Part shown: positions 1-8,586 of the stretch, piece after piece | How positions within the stretch are numbered: position 1 is the first letter of the stretch | Layout of the letters: each line of letters opens with the position of its first letter | DNA from: Ureibacillus chungkukjangi | GTDB taxonomy: Bacteria; Bacillota; Bacilli; Bacillales_A; Planococcaceae | Length of the DNA stretch: 64,000 nt | NCBI RefSeq assembly: GCF_003217295.1 | Contig: NZ_QJTJ01000015.1 | Location: 22,807 to 86,806, forward strand | Direction of reading: 5' to 3' | Made by a program: the position numbers and the translations under genes | Notes under the pieces: model-generated | Told to the model about the DNA's origin: nothing | The model's input: only the letters and a program-made list of their open reading frames with translations | The model's database searches: none

Positions 1-186
1 TTCTTTTTAGCCGGATGGATTATTTTCTCCTACCTATGTGCACTTAAGCCTATGACTGTGCCGTATATGTGGCCACTTGTGCCATTCTTCCCTAAAGCAT
101 TTGCGCGTATATTTATTCGTTTCCCAATGGCAGATGATGCATTAAGACCGTATATTGTTGGATCAAAGCATCGAAAACGTGCATAA
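1..186 (+). CDS. spoVAF: SpoVAF C-terminus (partial, 5' end outside window)
   Basis: Only the last 61 codons are present, ending at a TAA. The visible part starts in a hydrophobic membrane segment and ends in a basic tail (GSKHRKRA). SpoVAF belongs to the GerA-A family of spore inner-membrane proteins and is the last gene of the spoVA operon, which handles dipicolinic acid release during germination. Too little sequence is visible for a firm family call on its own. The assignment rests on the tail and on lysA following directly, which is the spoVAF-lysA order of Bacillus. Confidence 0.7.
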   Translation, partial: FFLAGWIIFSYLCALKPMTVPYMWPLVPFFPKAFARIFIRFPMADDALRPYIVGSKHRKRA

Positions 187-244
187 AGTGTCGTTGCGTT
201 AAAATTCTACCTATGATAAAGTTCATCATAAGGAAAATAAGTGA

Positions 245-267
245 AAATGAGGATATTCTCCTCATTT
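245..267 (+). repeat. hairpin between spoVAF and lysA
   Basis: A 9-bp perfect stem (AAATGAGGA / TCCTCATTT) with a 5-base loop lies in the gap before lysA. It has no U-tract behind it, so it may be a weak terminator of spoVA or a leader structure of lysA. Confidence 0.35.
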
Positions 268-292
268 CGCTCGCAACGAAGGGAGAAGCGAC

Positions 293-1609
293 ATGCATTT
301 ATTTGGTACTCAAAAAGTAGATGAAAATGGTCACTTAACGATCGGTGGAGTGGATACAGTAACGCTTGCAAAAGAGTATGGCACTCCACTTTTCGTTTAT
401 GATTTACAGCTGATCAGAGACCGTGCACGTGGATTTATCGAAACATTTCAAAATTTAGGTGTGAAGGCAGAAGTAGCCTATGCATCAAAGGCTTTTTCAT
501 GTATAGCAATTTACCAGCTTGCTAAAGAAGAAAATCTATCACTAGACGTAGTTTCTGGAGGAGAGTTATATACAGCTATTCAAGCAGGTTTCCCATCTGA
601 GAGAATACACTTCCATGGAAATAACAAGTCCTATTTTGAATTAGAACTAGCATTTGATTCAAATGTTGGATGTATCGTTGTTGATAATTTTTATGAAATA
701 GAGAAGTTAAAAGAAATTTCAGAGGCTAAACAGCAGTCAATGAGAATTTTACTTCGTGTGACACCAGGTGTTGAAGCACATACACATGACTTTATAACAA
801 CAGGACAGGCAGATTCAAAATTCGGGTTTGATCTAAACAATGGTCAAGCTGACGAGGCATTTCTAAAAGTGAAGGATCATGAGTATCTAAATGTCCTAGG
901 ATTACATTGCCATATCGGTTCTCAAATTTTTGAAACTGATGGTTTTAGTCTAGCTGCCGAAAAATTAATGAAAAAAATCAGTGAATGGAAGCAAGAATTT
1001 GATTTCCATTGTACAGTATTAAATTTAGGTGGCGGATTCGGAATTCGATATACGGAAGAGGACAAGCCTCTTGAACCACAAGATTATGTAAAAGAGATGA
1101 TTGAAACAGTACAAGCCTTTGCTGGTAAGTTAAACTTAACGATGCCGGAAATTTGGATTGAACCAGGACGTTCTCTTGTAGGGGATGCAGGGACATCTCT
1201 ATATACAGTTGGTTCACAAAAAACTGTTCCGAATATACGCGAATACATAGCAGTGGATGGCGGCATGAGTGATAATATCCGTCCTGCACTTTATGATGCA
1301 AAATATGAGGCGGTTGTCGCTAATAAAGCAAATGAAGAAAAAACGAATACTTATACAGTTGCAGGAAAACTATGTGAATCTGGTGATAAATTAATTGTTG
1401 ACGCCTTATTACAAAATACAGAGCCTGGTGATATTTTAGCTATCTTCTGTACGGGTGCATATGGGTATTCAATGGCTTCTAATTATAACCGAATCCCTAG
1501 ACCAGCTGTTGTGTTTGTAGAAGAAGGTCAACATCAATTGGCTATTAATAGAGAAAGCTACGAAAATATCATTCAAAACGATCTCCCGCTATCTCTAAAA
1601 AGAGGGTGA
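293..1609 (+). CDS. lysA: diaminopimelate decarboxylase
   Basis: PLP enzyme that converts meso-diaminopimelate to lysine, the last step of lysine synthesis, in the cytoplasm. At 438 residues it has normal family length. The PLP lysine is K66 in VAYASKAF. The fold-III barrel motifs GLHCHIGSQ, LNLGGGFG and IEPGRSLVG follow, and the C-terminal barrel carries the active-site CESGD motif. The ATG is preceded by GGGAG at a good distance. It follows spoVAF as in B. subtilis. Function is secure from the motifs. Confidence 0.97.
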   Translation: MHLFGTQKVDENGHLTIGGVDTVTLAKEYGTPLFVYDLQLIRDRARGFIETFQNLGVKAEVAYASKAFSCIAIYQLAKEENLSLDVVSGGELYTAIQAGFPSERIHFHGNNKSYFELELAFDSNVGCIVVDNFYEIEKLKEISEAKQQSMRILLRVTPGVEAHTHDFITTGQADSKFGFDLNNGQADEAFLKVKDHEYLNVLGLHCHIGSQIFETDGFSLAAEKLMKKISEWKQEFDFHCTVLNLGGGFGIRYTEEDKPLEPQDYVKEMIETVQAFAGKLNLTMPEIWIEPGRSLVGDAGTSLYTVGSQKTVPNIREYIAVDGGMSDNIRPALYDAKYEAVVANKANEEKTNTYTVAGKLCESGDKLIVDALLQNTEPGDILAIFCTGAYGYSMASNYNRIPRPAVVFVEEGQHQLAINRESYENIIQNDLPLSLKRG

Positions 1610-1617
1610 GCTAGTTT

Positions 1618-1722
1618 ATGAAGATATCAAAGTGGTGGCTTCTTGGAATCTTAATCGTCATTAGTATTATTTGGGCGTTGATTTATATTTTTCTCTTAAT
1701 TCCTAAACCATCAGTCGAATAA
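1618..1722 (+). CDS. 34-residue single-pass membrane peptide
   Basis: Short ORF starting 8 bases after the lysA stop. A GGTGAG ribosome site overlaps the end of lysA with a 7-base spacer, so it is probably translated from the lysA transcript. The product begins MKISKWWLLG, has one strongly hydrophobic stretch (about residues 6-27) and ends in a short polar tail (IPKPSVE). No known family is recognised. Support comes from the ribosome site, position and typical small-membrane-protein composition; function is unknown. Confidence 0.6.
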   Translation: MKISKWWLLGILIVISIIWALIYIFLLIPKPSVE

Positions 1723-1838
1723 AAAAGTATAGAATCTTATATATTTGTTAATAAATGGTAATAAAGTTGATTCCTTTCTTCAAATCATGTAGTATATTTA
1801 AAGATGTTGTACTGATAGAAAACGAGGGAATGTTATTC

Positions 1839-2210
1839 ATGTTAATACGCTATAAAAAATCTTTTGAAAAAATAGCAATGGGCTTGCTTTCGTTCATGCC
1901 TTCCGAGAAGGACGTAAAGCATTTAATGGAAACAATTCATTCTTATGAAGAAAAAGACAATTGGCATTTATTTTTATGGAAAAAAGATGAAGAATATATC
2001 GGCATTGTGGGAATAATTGAAGAGGATTCAGTTGCTACAATTCAACATATTACAGTTGTCCCTTCCTATAGAGGTGAGGGTGTAGCGATCACGATGCTAA
2101 AGGCATTATTAAATACAGGGCAATTTAAAGAAATCAATGCAAGTGAAGATACAAAACCTTTTATAGAAAAATGTTTACCAATAGTAGAAGAGGTTGACGA
2201 TTCTAAATAG
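1839..2210 (+). CDS. ribT: GNAT N-acetyltransferase RibT
   Basis: Acetyltransferase-fold protein of 123 residues whose N-terminus, MLIRYKKSFEKIAMGLLSFM, closely matches B. subtilis RibT as I remember it. The acetyl-CoA loop region is VVPSYRGEGVAITML. The ATG at 1839 is chosen over the in-frame ATGs at 1755 and 1830 because GAGGG lies 10 bases upstream and the protein then starts like RibT. In B. subtilis ribT ends the riboflavin operon; here it stands alone without rib genes upstream, next to the DUF309 gene and scpA. Its acetyl acceptor is not known. Confidence 0.9.
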   Translation: MLIRYKKSFEKIAMGLLSFMPSEKDVKHLMETIHSYEEKDNWHLFLWKKDEEYIGIVGIIEEDSVATIQHITVVPSYRGEGVAITMLKALLNTGQFKEINASEDTKPFIEKCLPIVEEVDDSK

Positions 2211-2232
2211 CGTCAGCCTCTTCTTCTTTTTC
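2187..2232 (+). terminator. terminator of ribT
   Basis: A 13-bp stem (GAAGAGGTTGACG / CGTCAGCCTCTTC) with an 11-base loop precedes TTCTTTTT. Its left arm lies inside the last codons of ribT. Confidence 0.85.
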
Positions 2233-2233
2233 A

Positions 2234-2755
2234 TTACTTTTTGTTCAATCTTTTTTGTGATAATGCAAGTTTTCGATTATTGCGTGCTTCAAGAATATCT
2301 GAACGATCGCGTAGCATATGTTTATGAAGGAGAAAGTCTTTGGGTAATGGAGACAGCTCTATTATTTGTTTTTGTACTAGTGAAGCAAGAGTTTCGTTTG
2401 TTATCATAAGCTGAAATGCTTCAAAGGGTTCACCGTTCTCAATAGCTTTCAAGCTGATTTCACAGTTATTACATAATTCATCGAACTCAACGAACTCAAA
2501 AAAAGGAGATGTTTGATTCTGTGTGAAATTTTTCTTTGCCTTATTTAATATTTTCAAAGCACCGGCTGTATTGTTTCGGCGCCAATGATACATGCCAGTT
2601 GCAAGTTGGACATATCCTACCAGTGGGTGATCTTTTTCGCCAGGAGCACACATTTTCCAATATTCCTCTAAAACTTCGTGACACTCAAAATAATCTTGAT
2701 TGCCATTAAAATATGTACAAAAATCTACATATAATGGGTGAAGCAATGGATGCAT
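2234..2755 (-). CDS. ypuF: DUF309 family protein (YpuF-like)
   Basis: 173-residue protein transcribed against its neighbours. The N-terminal half carries the DUF309 signature: FNGNQDYFECHEVLEEYW (around residue 16) and, further on, a LVGYVQLATGMYHWRRNN segment. The family is soluble and helical with no established biochemical role. B. subtilis YpuF has nearly the same length and also sits beside scpA. A GGAAAGAGG ribosome site precedes the ATG. Confidence 0.85.
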   Translation of the reverse strand: MHPLLHPLYVDFCTYFNGNQDYFECHEVLEEYWKMCAPGEKDHPLVGYVQLATGMYHWRRNNTAGALKILNKAKKNFTQNQTSPFFEFVEFDELCNNCEISLKAIENGEPFEAFQLMITNETLASLVQKQIIELSPLPKDFLLHKHMLRDRSDILEARNNRKLALSQKRLNKK

Positions 2756-2856
2756 AACAATCCTCTTTCCTTATTACTAATTTTTGATTTAAAATACATA
2801 AGGTACACATACTCTTATATATAAAAGAAAACGAACAAACGTCAGGTGGTTGACAC

Positions 2857-3630
2857 ATGTATGAAGTAAAATTAGATGCCTTTACAGGACCTCTTGATTT
2901 ATTATTGCACTTAATTCATCGTTTGGAAATTGATATATATGATATTCCAATGGCAGAGCTAACTGCACAATATATTGATCATATACACACTATGAAAGAA
3001 CTTGAGTTAAACGAAGCAAGTGAATATTTGGTGATGGCAGCAACACTACTTGCCATTAAAAGCCGCATGCTTCTTCCTATACATGAAGGTGAAATGGAAG
3101 ATGCGGAATTTGAGGTAGATGGACCTGACCCACGTGAGGAGCTTGTATCCAAACTAATCGAATATAAAAAATATAAAGAAGCAGCCGTAGAATTTAAGGA
3201 GCTAGAAGAAAATCGTGCTCAAGTATTTACGCGTACACCAAGCGATCTAACGGGCTTTGTTCCAGATGAACAGCTTGCGCTCTTTGATATGAATGTCAAT
3301 GTATACGATATGCTAAGTGCTTTTCAAAAGCTGCTGCGTCGTAAACAATTGAAAAAACCATTATCAACAAGAGTTGCAAGGCAAGAGATTTCGGTAAAAG
3401 CCCAAATGATTGCAGTTATTGATTCCTTAAAACTAAATGGTGGTAAATCTAAATTTTCTGATCTTTTCCCATATGAAGATAAATCTACAATGATTGTAAC
3501 TTTTTTATCATTACTCGAGCTAATGAAGCGCCATGTCGTTTTTGTAGAGCAGGAAAATAACTTCGAAGACTTAACAGTGACTTTACAAAAGGAGGATCTT
3601 AGCGATGAACTTGAACAGTTTGATGAGTAA
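2857..3630 (+). CDS. scpA: segregation and condensation protein A
   Basis: Kleisin subunit that bridges the SMC heads and binds ScpB in the bacterial condensin acting on the chromosome. The N-terminus MYEVKLDAFTGPLDLLLHLI is the family hallmark. The middle (about residues 80-150) is acidic and linker-like, and the C-terminal winged helix ends around residue 245. Length 257 is usual. AGGTGG precedes the ATG. scpB overlaps its last 26 bases, indicating coupled translation of the two partners. Confidence 0.96.
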   Translation: MYEVKLDAFTGPLDLLLHLIHRLEIDIYDIPMAELTAQYIDHIHTMKELELNEASEYLVMAATLLAIKSRMLLPIHEGEMEDAEFEVDGPDPREELVSKLIEYKKYKEAAVEFKELEENRAQVFTRTPSDLTGFVPDEQLALFDMNVNVYDMLSAFQKLLRRKQLKKPLSTRVARQEISVKAQMIAVIDSLKLNGGKSKFSDLFPYEDKSTMIVTFLSLLELMKRHVVFVEQENNFEDLTVTLQKEDLSDELEQFDE

Positions 3631-4195
3631 AATTGAGGCTCTACTTTTCGTAGTAGGGGATGAGGGCATGACTGCCAAACAACTCTCTCAATTATTAGAC
3701 GTCGATCTGATGGAAATTGAAGCAGCATTAAGTGAGCTTGAAACAAACTATAGTGAAGCAGAGGAACGCGGTGTAACCTTAAAAACATTAGCTGGTACAT
3801 ACCAACTGACAACAAAACCAGAAATGGCCGATACCATTAAAAAGCTAGTTGAAAACCCAAATAGCCAGGTTCTTTCAACAGCATCGCTAGAGGTTTTAGC
3901 AATTATTGCGTACAAGCAGCCCATCACGAGAACTGAAATTGAGGATTTACGTGGTGTGAAAAGTGAAAGACCGATTCAAACCCTCGTCTCTCGTGCTCTT
4001 GTACAAGAAGTCGGCAGAGCAGAAGGGACAGGTCGTGCAATTCTTTACGGAACAACGAAGGAATTCCTAAATTATTTTGGTCTAAAGGATTTAACGGAGC
4101 TTCCTCCATTACCAGAAGGAAATGCAGTCGATGAAAATGAAGAATCGGATCTATTTATGACCAAGTTCCAAGAAGCGTTCAATTCTCAAGAATAA
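3605..4195 (+). CDS. scpB: segregation and condensation protein B
   Basis: Winged-helix dimer that binds ScpA and supports SMC-ScpAB loading. 196 residues, the usual length. Recognisable segments are IEALLFVVGDEGM near the start and SLEVLAIIAYKQPITRTEIE and GTGRAILYGTT in the second winged helix. The start at 3605 has a very strong AAAGGAGG eight bases upstream, inside scpA. Confidence 0.96.
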   Translation: MNLNSLMSKIEALLFVVGDEGMTAKQLSQLLDVDLMEIEAALSELETNYSEAEERGVTLKTLAGTYQLTTKPEMADTIKKLVENPNSQVLSTASLEVLAIIAYKQPITRTEIEDLRGVKSERPIQTLVSRALVQEVGRAEGTGRAILYGTTKEFLNYFGLKDLTELPPLPEGNAVDENEESDLFMTKFQEAFNSQE

Positions 4196-4233
4196 CTATC
4201 CTCATTCATCAAATGCCTTCAAAGGAGCATAAG

Positions 4234-4284
4234 ATGATTAGACGAAAAATGTATCTTGATTTTAAAAAAGGAGTGGCTTGTTGA
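4234..4284 (+). CDS. 16-codon leader ORF before the DacB-like gene
   Basis: A perfectly placed AAAGGAG (4221-4227) and 6-base spacer precede an ATG opening MIRRKMYLDFKKGVAC. Its TGA stop (4282-4284) overlaps the TTG start of the next gene (4281-4283). Seen directly: strong ribosome site, basic peptide, TTGA overlap. Inferred: translation of the leader feeds ribosomes to the downstream TTG start or tunes its expression. It could also be a chance ORF. Confidence 0.45.
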   Translation: MIRRKMYLDFKKGVAC

Positions 4285-5267
4285 AGAAAATTGCAAAAGT
4301 CTTTTTTGCGTTTATGTGTATGATGGTTGTATTTTTCTCTGTAACTCAAGCAGCAAGTGCTTCCTATGCTGTAATTGATGCAGAAACAGGAAGATTATTA
4401 GAAGGAAGCAGTCCCCATACTCGAATGCCGATTGCTAGCTTGACGAAAATTTGGACAGCTCTTATTGCGATTGAAAATAGTAAGCTGGATGATGAAGTGG
4501 AGATCACTCAAAGAGCAGCCTTAAGCGAGGGCTCATCTATCTATTTAGAGCCAGGTGAGAAAATCAAAGTAGAATCGTTACTTTACGGGTTAATGCTTAG
4601 ATCAGGTAATGATGCTGCTTATGCTTTAGCAGAGCATGCAGGAGGCTCACTTGAAGGATTTGTTGATTTGATGAATGAAAAAGCGGATTTATACGGTTTA
4701 AATAATACAGATTTCACTAATCCATCTGGTTTGCATAATGATATTCATCTTTCTTCAGCCTACGATACAGCACAAATGCTAAGGATTGCCCTGCAAAACG
4801 AAACCTTTAAAAAGGTTTCTTCAACAATTAACTATAAAGAGCCGTCAAAAGGAGTTACTTGGCAAAACAAACACCGCTTATTACGCCAGCAGGTTGGTGC
4901 GGTTTCAGGGAAGACAGGCTTCACAAAAGTTGCTGGCAGAACATTAGCAACCTATTTTGAACAGGATAACAAAAAGGTAATTGTCGTTACCTTGAGTGAA
5001 TCAAATGATTGGCAAGTACATAAAGGGCTTGCAAATAAAATTTTTGATAACTATGAGTATGTCACAGTTGCAGACAAAGGAAAATATCAAGCAACAGAAG
5101 AAAAATCTGTAGAGCTAGCACAGCCAATTTCCATTCTTCTTAATAAGCAAGAAGCGAAAGAAGTTCGAAATGTGCTGCATTTGTCAAGAAAACAAGGGCA
5201 ATTTGGTATTTGGCATGTTATGTTAAATGATGAAAGTATTTATGCTGCAAGAGTAAATGTGAAATAA
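4281..5267 (+). CDS. dacB: D-alanyl-D-alanine carboxypeptidase, DacB/DacF type
   Basis: Penicillin-binding serine peptidase that trims the terminal D-alanine of peptidoglycan peptides outside the membrane. A signal peptide covers about residues 1-27 (MKKIAKV, hydrophobic core, AASAS). The three active-site motifs are complete: S53-x-x-K56 (SLTK), S108-G-N110 and K211-T-G213. In B. subtilis dacB sits here, followed by spmA-spmB, and affects spore cortex cross-linking. Here the protein is shorter (328 residues) and spmAB are absent. The TTG at 4281 is favoured over the TTG at 4278 because its distance to AAAAAGGAG is better. A vegetative DacA-like role is possible. Confidence 0.85.
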   Translation: MKKIAKVFFAFMCMMVVFFSVTQAASASYAVIDAETGRLLEGSSPHTRMPIASLTKIWTALIAIENSKLDDEVEITQRAALSEGSSIYLEPGEKIKVESLLYGLMLRSGNDAAYALAEHAGGSLEGFVDLMNEKADLYGLNNTDFTNPSGLHNDIHLSSAYDTAQMLRIALQNETFKKVSSTINYKEPSKGVTWQNKHRLLRQQVGAVSGKTGFTKVAGRTLATYFEQDNKKVIVVTLSESNDWQVHKGLANKIFDNYEYVTVADKGKYQATEEKSVELAQPISILLNKQEAKEVRNVLHLSRKQGQFGIWHVMLNDESIYAARVNVK

Positions 5268-5302
5268 AAAATGAAGTACGATTGAACTGCTGTTAGTATT
5301 TT

Positions 5303-5331
5303 AGGACTGCGTGAGAGCAGTCTTATTTTTT
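5303..5331 (+). terminator. terminator after the DacB-like gene
   Basis: 8-bp stem with one G-T pair (AGGACTGC / GCAGTCTT), 6-base loop and a run of T. Confidence 0.75.
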
Positions 5332-5524
5332 GCATACTTAGAGAAAAATGTCGAAAAATGAAATAGACCGAATTAAATACAATCGAGCTAGGGGATTTCC
5401 ATCTCCTTTCAAAATAGTTAAACAACTTTTGGAATAAGCTGTTTTTCTTTAATAATGCGGTAGAATATGACATAATTTTGAGGCAGACTTATATGTGCTT
5501 ACACGGATGAATGAGGTGGAGACA

Positions 5525-6259
5525 ATGGAAAGATTACAAAAAGTAATAGCTTATGCTGGTGTAGCTTCAAGGCGTAAAGCAGAAGAATTAATAGTTGAAG
5601 GAAAAGTAAAAGTAAATGGAAAAGTTGTAAAGGAGCTAGGTACGAAAGTATCGAATTCAGACACAATTGAAGTAAATGGCGTAAAGCTTGAAAAAGAGGA
5701 CAAAGTATACTTCCTACTATACAAACCAAGAGGTATCATCTCTGCTGTTACGGATGACAAAGGCAGAAAAACAGTAACGGATCTCTTTAAAAAACATGTA
5801 CATCAACGTATTTTCCCAGTTGGTCGTTTGGACTATGATACGTCAGGATTATTGCTGCTAACGAATGATGGAGAATTTGCCTATCAAATGACACATCCTA
5901 AATTCAAAATCGATAAAACATATATCGCTCGTGTAAAAGGTATACCAACAATTGATGGTCTGAAAAAACTGCAACGTGGTATCAAATTAGAGGATGGAAA
6001 AACAGCACCAGCCAAGGTGAGTATGACATCCTTTGATGAACAAGCGAGTAAAGCGATTTGTGAGATTACAATCCATGAGGGTAGAAATCGTCAGGTTCGT
6101 CGTATGTTTGAAGCAATTGGGACACCAGTTGTAAAACTTAAGCGTGAACGTTTTGCTTTTCTAGATCTAGGTGGCTTGGTGCCAGGTGAATACAGAGAGC
6201 TAACAAAGCATGAAGTGAAATTACTTCGTGTACTATCTGATACAGGTAAAATTGATTAA
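5525..6259 (+). CDS. rluB: 23S rRNA pseudouridine synthase B
   Basis: Makes pseudouridine in the peptidyl-transferase region of 23S rRNA. An N-terminal S4 RNA-binding domain (MERLQKVIAYAGVASRRKAE, about residues 1-60) is followed by the catalytic domain with GRLDYDTSGLLLLTNDG, where D103 is the expected catalytic aspartate, and later a GRNRQVRRM motif. The ATG at 5525 is chosen over 5495 because AGGTGG lies five bases upstream and the protein then begins exactly as RluB does. Followed by the res operon as in B. subtilis. Confidence 0.95.
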   Translation: MERLQKVIAYAGVASRRKAEELIVEGKVKVNGKVVKELGTKVSNSDTIEVNGVKLEKEDKVYFLLYKPRGIISAVTDDKGRKTVTDLFKKHVHQRIFPVGRLDYDTSGLLLLTNDGEFAYQMTHPKFKIDKTYIARVKGIPTIDGLKKLQRGIKLEDGKTAPAKVSMTSFDEQASKAICEITIHEGRNRQVRRMFEAIGTPVVKLKRERFAFLDLGGLVPGEYRELTKHEVKLLRVLSDTGKID

Positions 6260-6376
6260 GTAAAAATGACAGTCCGTGAAAACGTTCATAATTCAGTCAA
6301 AAACAATAGCAAATGCGTTTTTTGAGTTTGCTATAATAAAACAGATTGAATAGTTTTCGCAGGGAGGAAACGACAT

Positions 6377-6922
6377 ATGGATAAAAAAAAGAAGCGTTCA
6401 ATAACTCGTGGTGTTATTCTCGTTGTTCTTTTAGCAGCAATTGTATATGCAGTCTATACTTCTGCAACAAATGACAAGGTGAAAGTGCTGCAGGTTGGCG
6501 ACAAAGCACCCGATTTTGAACTAGTGGATTTATATGAAAGCGGTTTAAAACATCGCCTTTCGGATTATGAGGGCAAGGGGGTCTTCTTAAATTTCTGGGG
6601 AACTTGGTGTGAACCATGTAAAAAAGAGATGCCAGCCATGTCCCGTCAATATGCAAGCTACAAAGAGCAAGGCGTTGAAGTGTTAACGGTTAATATTGCT
6701 CAAACAGAATTTGAAGTGAAAAAGTTTCTTGAAAGCTTAGATGTTCACTTCCCTGCTGTTATTGATAATACTAAAGCGGTGATGACTGCATACAATGTCA
6801 ATCCATTGCCTACAACAATCCTGATCAATCCTGAAGGTAGAGTTGAAAAAATCATTACTGGTGAAATGAGCGAAGCACAAATCGCCTCATATATGGAATC
6901 AATTAAGCCAGAACAGGAGTAA
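6377..6922 (+). CDS. resA: thiol-disulfide oxidoreductase ResA
   Basis: Membrane-anchored extracytoplasmic thioredoxin that reduces apocytochrome c cysteines before haem attachment. One N-terminal membrane anchor (about residues 11-29) is followed by a thioredoxin fold with the active site FWGTWCEPCKKEMP (C78, C81), which matches the ResA CEPC motif. Length 181 is typical. GCAGGGAGG precedes the ATG. resB follows after five bases. Confidence 0.96.
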   Translation: MDKKKKRSITRGVILVVLLAAIVYAVYTSATNDKVKVLQVGDKAPDFELVDLYESGLKHRLSDYEGKGVFLNFWGTWCEPCKKEMPAMSRQYASYKEQGVEVLTVNIAQTEFEVKKFLESLDVHFPAVIDNTKAVMTAYNVNPLPTTILINPEGRVEKIITGEMSEAQIASYMESIKPEQE

Positions 6923-6927
6923 TTTAT

Positions 6928-8586
6928 ATGGAAAAGATTATTTGTGTTTGTGGTCATGAAAATCCAGCAGGTACCAAGCTTTGTGGAAAGTGTGGTCGGC
7001 CACTAACAGAAGAAGCAAAAACAAGTAAAATTCTTGATATGAAATACGATGGTGCTGCGATCCGTTCAAAAACGCGCAATAAATCGATTGTTGATAAAAT
7101 CTGGAACTTCTTTTCAAGTGTAAAAGTAGGTATTACCCTAATTATCATTAATCTAGTTGCAGCATCGATTGGGACGATTTTTCCGCAGGAGTTTTATATC
7201 AGTGTTTCAACAGAGGCTCAAAAAGCTGAGTATTATGAGCAAAATTACGGTTCTTTAGGGAAGCTATACTATGAGCTCGGACTTTCAGATGTCTATAGTT
7301 CTTGGTGGTTCCAAATCCTGGTAGGGATGCTCGCTATCTCGATTATCGTTGCTAGTATTGACCGAGGAATCCCGTTACACAAATCTCTAAAAAATCAGCG
7401 TGTAAAACGACATGCCAGCTTTATGAAGCGTCAGCGTATCATTTCTGAAGGTGCTATTACTGACGGCGATTCAGCTAAAACGTTGAACATCGTTGAAGAA
7501 AATATGAAAAAGCTAAAATACAAGGTTCGACGTGATGGCAATGCCCTACTTGCTGAGCGTGGTCGCTTTTCTCGTTATGGCCCATACATAAATCATGTTG
7601 GTTTAATTACCTTCCTAGCTGCAGTAATGCTTCGACTTGTTCCTGGATTCTATGTAGATGAGTCAATGTGGGTACGTGAAGGTGAAATGCGTGCAGTTCC
7701 TGGAATGGAAGGCTATTTTATAGAGAATGAAAAATTCATATTAGAATTACATGATAATGAGACAACAGAAAACCAAGAGCTACAAGGTGTGAATGTTGTT
7801 GCAAAAAACTATCAAACTAACGCAAAGTTATATAAACAAACTGAAGATTCAGTTGCAGGTAAGGCGGATAACTTAGAATTAGTGAAGGAATACGAAATTC
7901 GAGTAAATCATCCACTTCAGCATGATGGTTATTCCTTCTATCAAATGGACTTCCGTTTAAATGAAATTAAAACAATGAATTTTGAACTGACAAATAAGGA
8001 ATCAGGGGAATCTTTAGGTGCTGTAAGTGTAGACTTAACTAATCCTCAAGATGAGTATGTAATTGACGAACAAACTAAAGTTCAATTATTAGGCTATTAC
8101 CCTGACTTCTCAGGCTTTGAGGATGGGGAGCCACAAACGGCAACGCCAACTCCTAATAATCCAGCATTTATCTTTAAAATGACAACACCAGAAAAACCAG
8201 AGGGTGAAGTAAGCTTTGTAGCGATTCAGCAAACAATCGAACCTAATGGTGATAATGCTCACAAAATGGAATTCCAAAGTGTTGAAACAAGAAATATGTC
8301 TGGTTTAACAGTTCATAAGGACAGCTCAATCCCAATGCTTGCAATTGGTGGAGCAATCTTTATGATTGGAGTAGCAATCGGTTCTTATTGGAATCACCGT
8401 CGTATTTGGGTAGAGCAGCTAGAGGATGGGACAATTCGTCTAGCAGCACATACAAACAAAAACTGGTTTGGTATAAAGAAAGATTTAGATTCACTAACTG
8501 AATCTGCACATCTGCCTCAATATATCGATCAGTCTGACGATGGGGAAGACGAAGAAAAAGAAAAGGAAGGTGACAGCACCTTATGA
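6928..8586 (+). CDS. resB: cytochrome c biogenesis protein ResB
   Basis: With ResC forms the system II haem-delivery and ligation complex in the membrane. The N-terminus has a four-cysteine ribbon (C6, C8, C19, C22) as in Bacillus ResB. Membrane segments lie near residues 55-80, 125-150 and 215-240, followed by a large extracytoplasmic domain (about 240-470) and a last segment near 470-490. The tail is acidic. Length 552 is normal. Its stop overlaps the resC start by four bases (ATGA). Confidence 0.95.
   Translation: MEKIICVCGHENPAGTKLCGKCGRPLTEEAKTSKILDMKYDGAAIRSKTRNKSIVDKIWNFFSSVKVGITLIIINLVAASIGTIFPQEFYISVSTEAQKAEYYEQNYGSLGKLYYELGLSDVYSSWWFQILVGMLAISIIVASIDRGIPLHKSLKNQRVKRHASFMKRQRIISEGAITDGDSAKTLNIVEENMKKLKYKVRRDGNALLAERGRFSRYGPYINHVGLITFLAAVMLRLVPGFYVDESMWVREGEMRAVPGMEGYFIENEKFILELHDNETTENQELQGVNVVAKNYQTNAKLYKQTEDSVAGKADNLELVKEYEIRVNHPLQHDGYSFYQMDFRLNEIKTMNFELTNKESGESLGAVSVDLTNPQDEYVIDEQTKVQLLGYYPDFSGFEDGEPQTATPTPNNPAFIFKMTTPEKPEGEVSFVAIQQTIEPNGDNAHKMEFQSVETRNMSGLTVHKDSSIPMLAIGGAIFMIGVAIGSYWNHRRIWVEQLEDGTIRLAAHTNKNWFGIKKDLDSLTESAHLPQYIDQSDDGEDEEKEKEGDSTL

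Noticed and set aside
2194..2409. 71-codon plus-strand ORF over the DUF309 gene
   Set aside because: Antisense shadow of the DUF309 coding region; it starts inside the ribT terminator.
6322..6337. Promoter for resA from TTGAGT and TATAAT
   Set aside because: The -10 is good but the two boxes are only four bases apart and no acceptable -35 lies at 17 bases.
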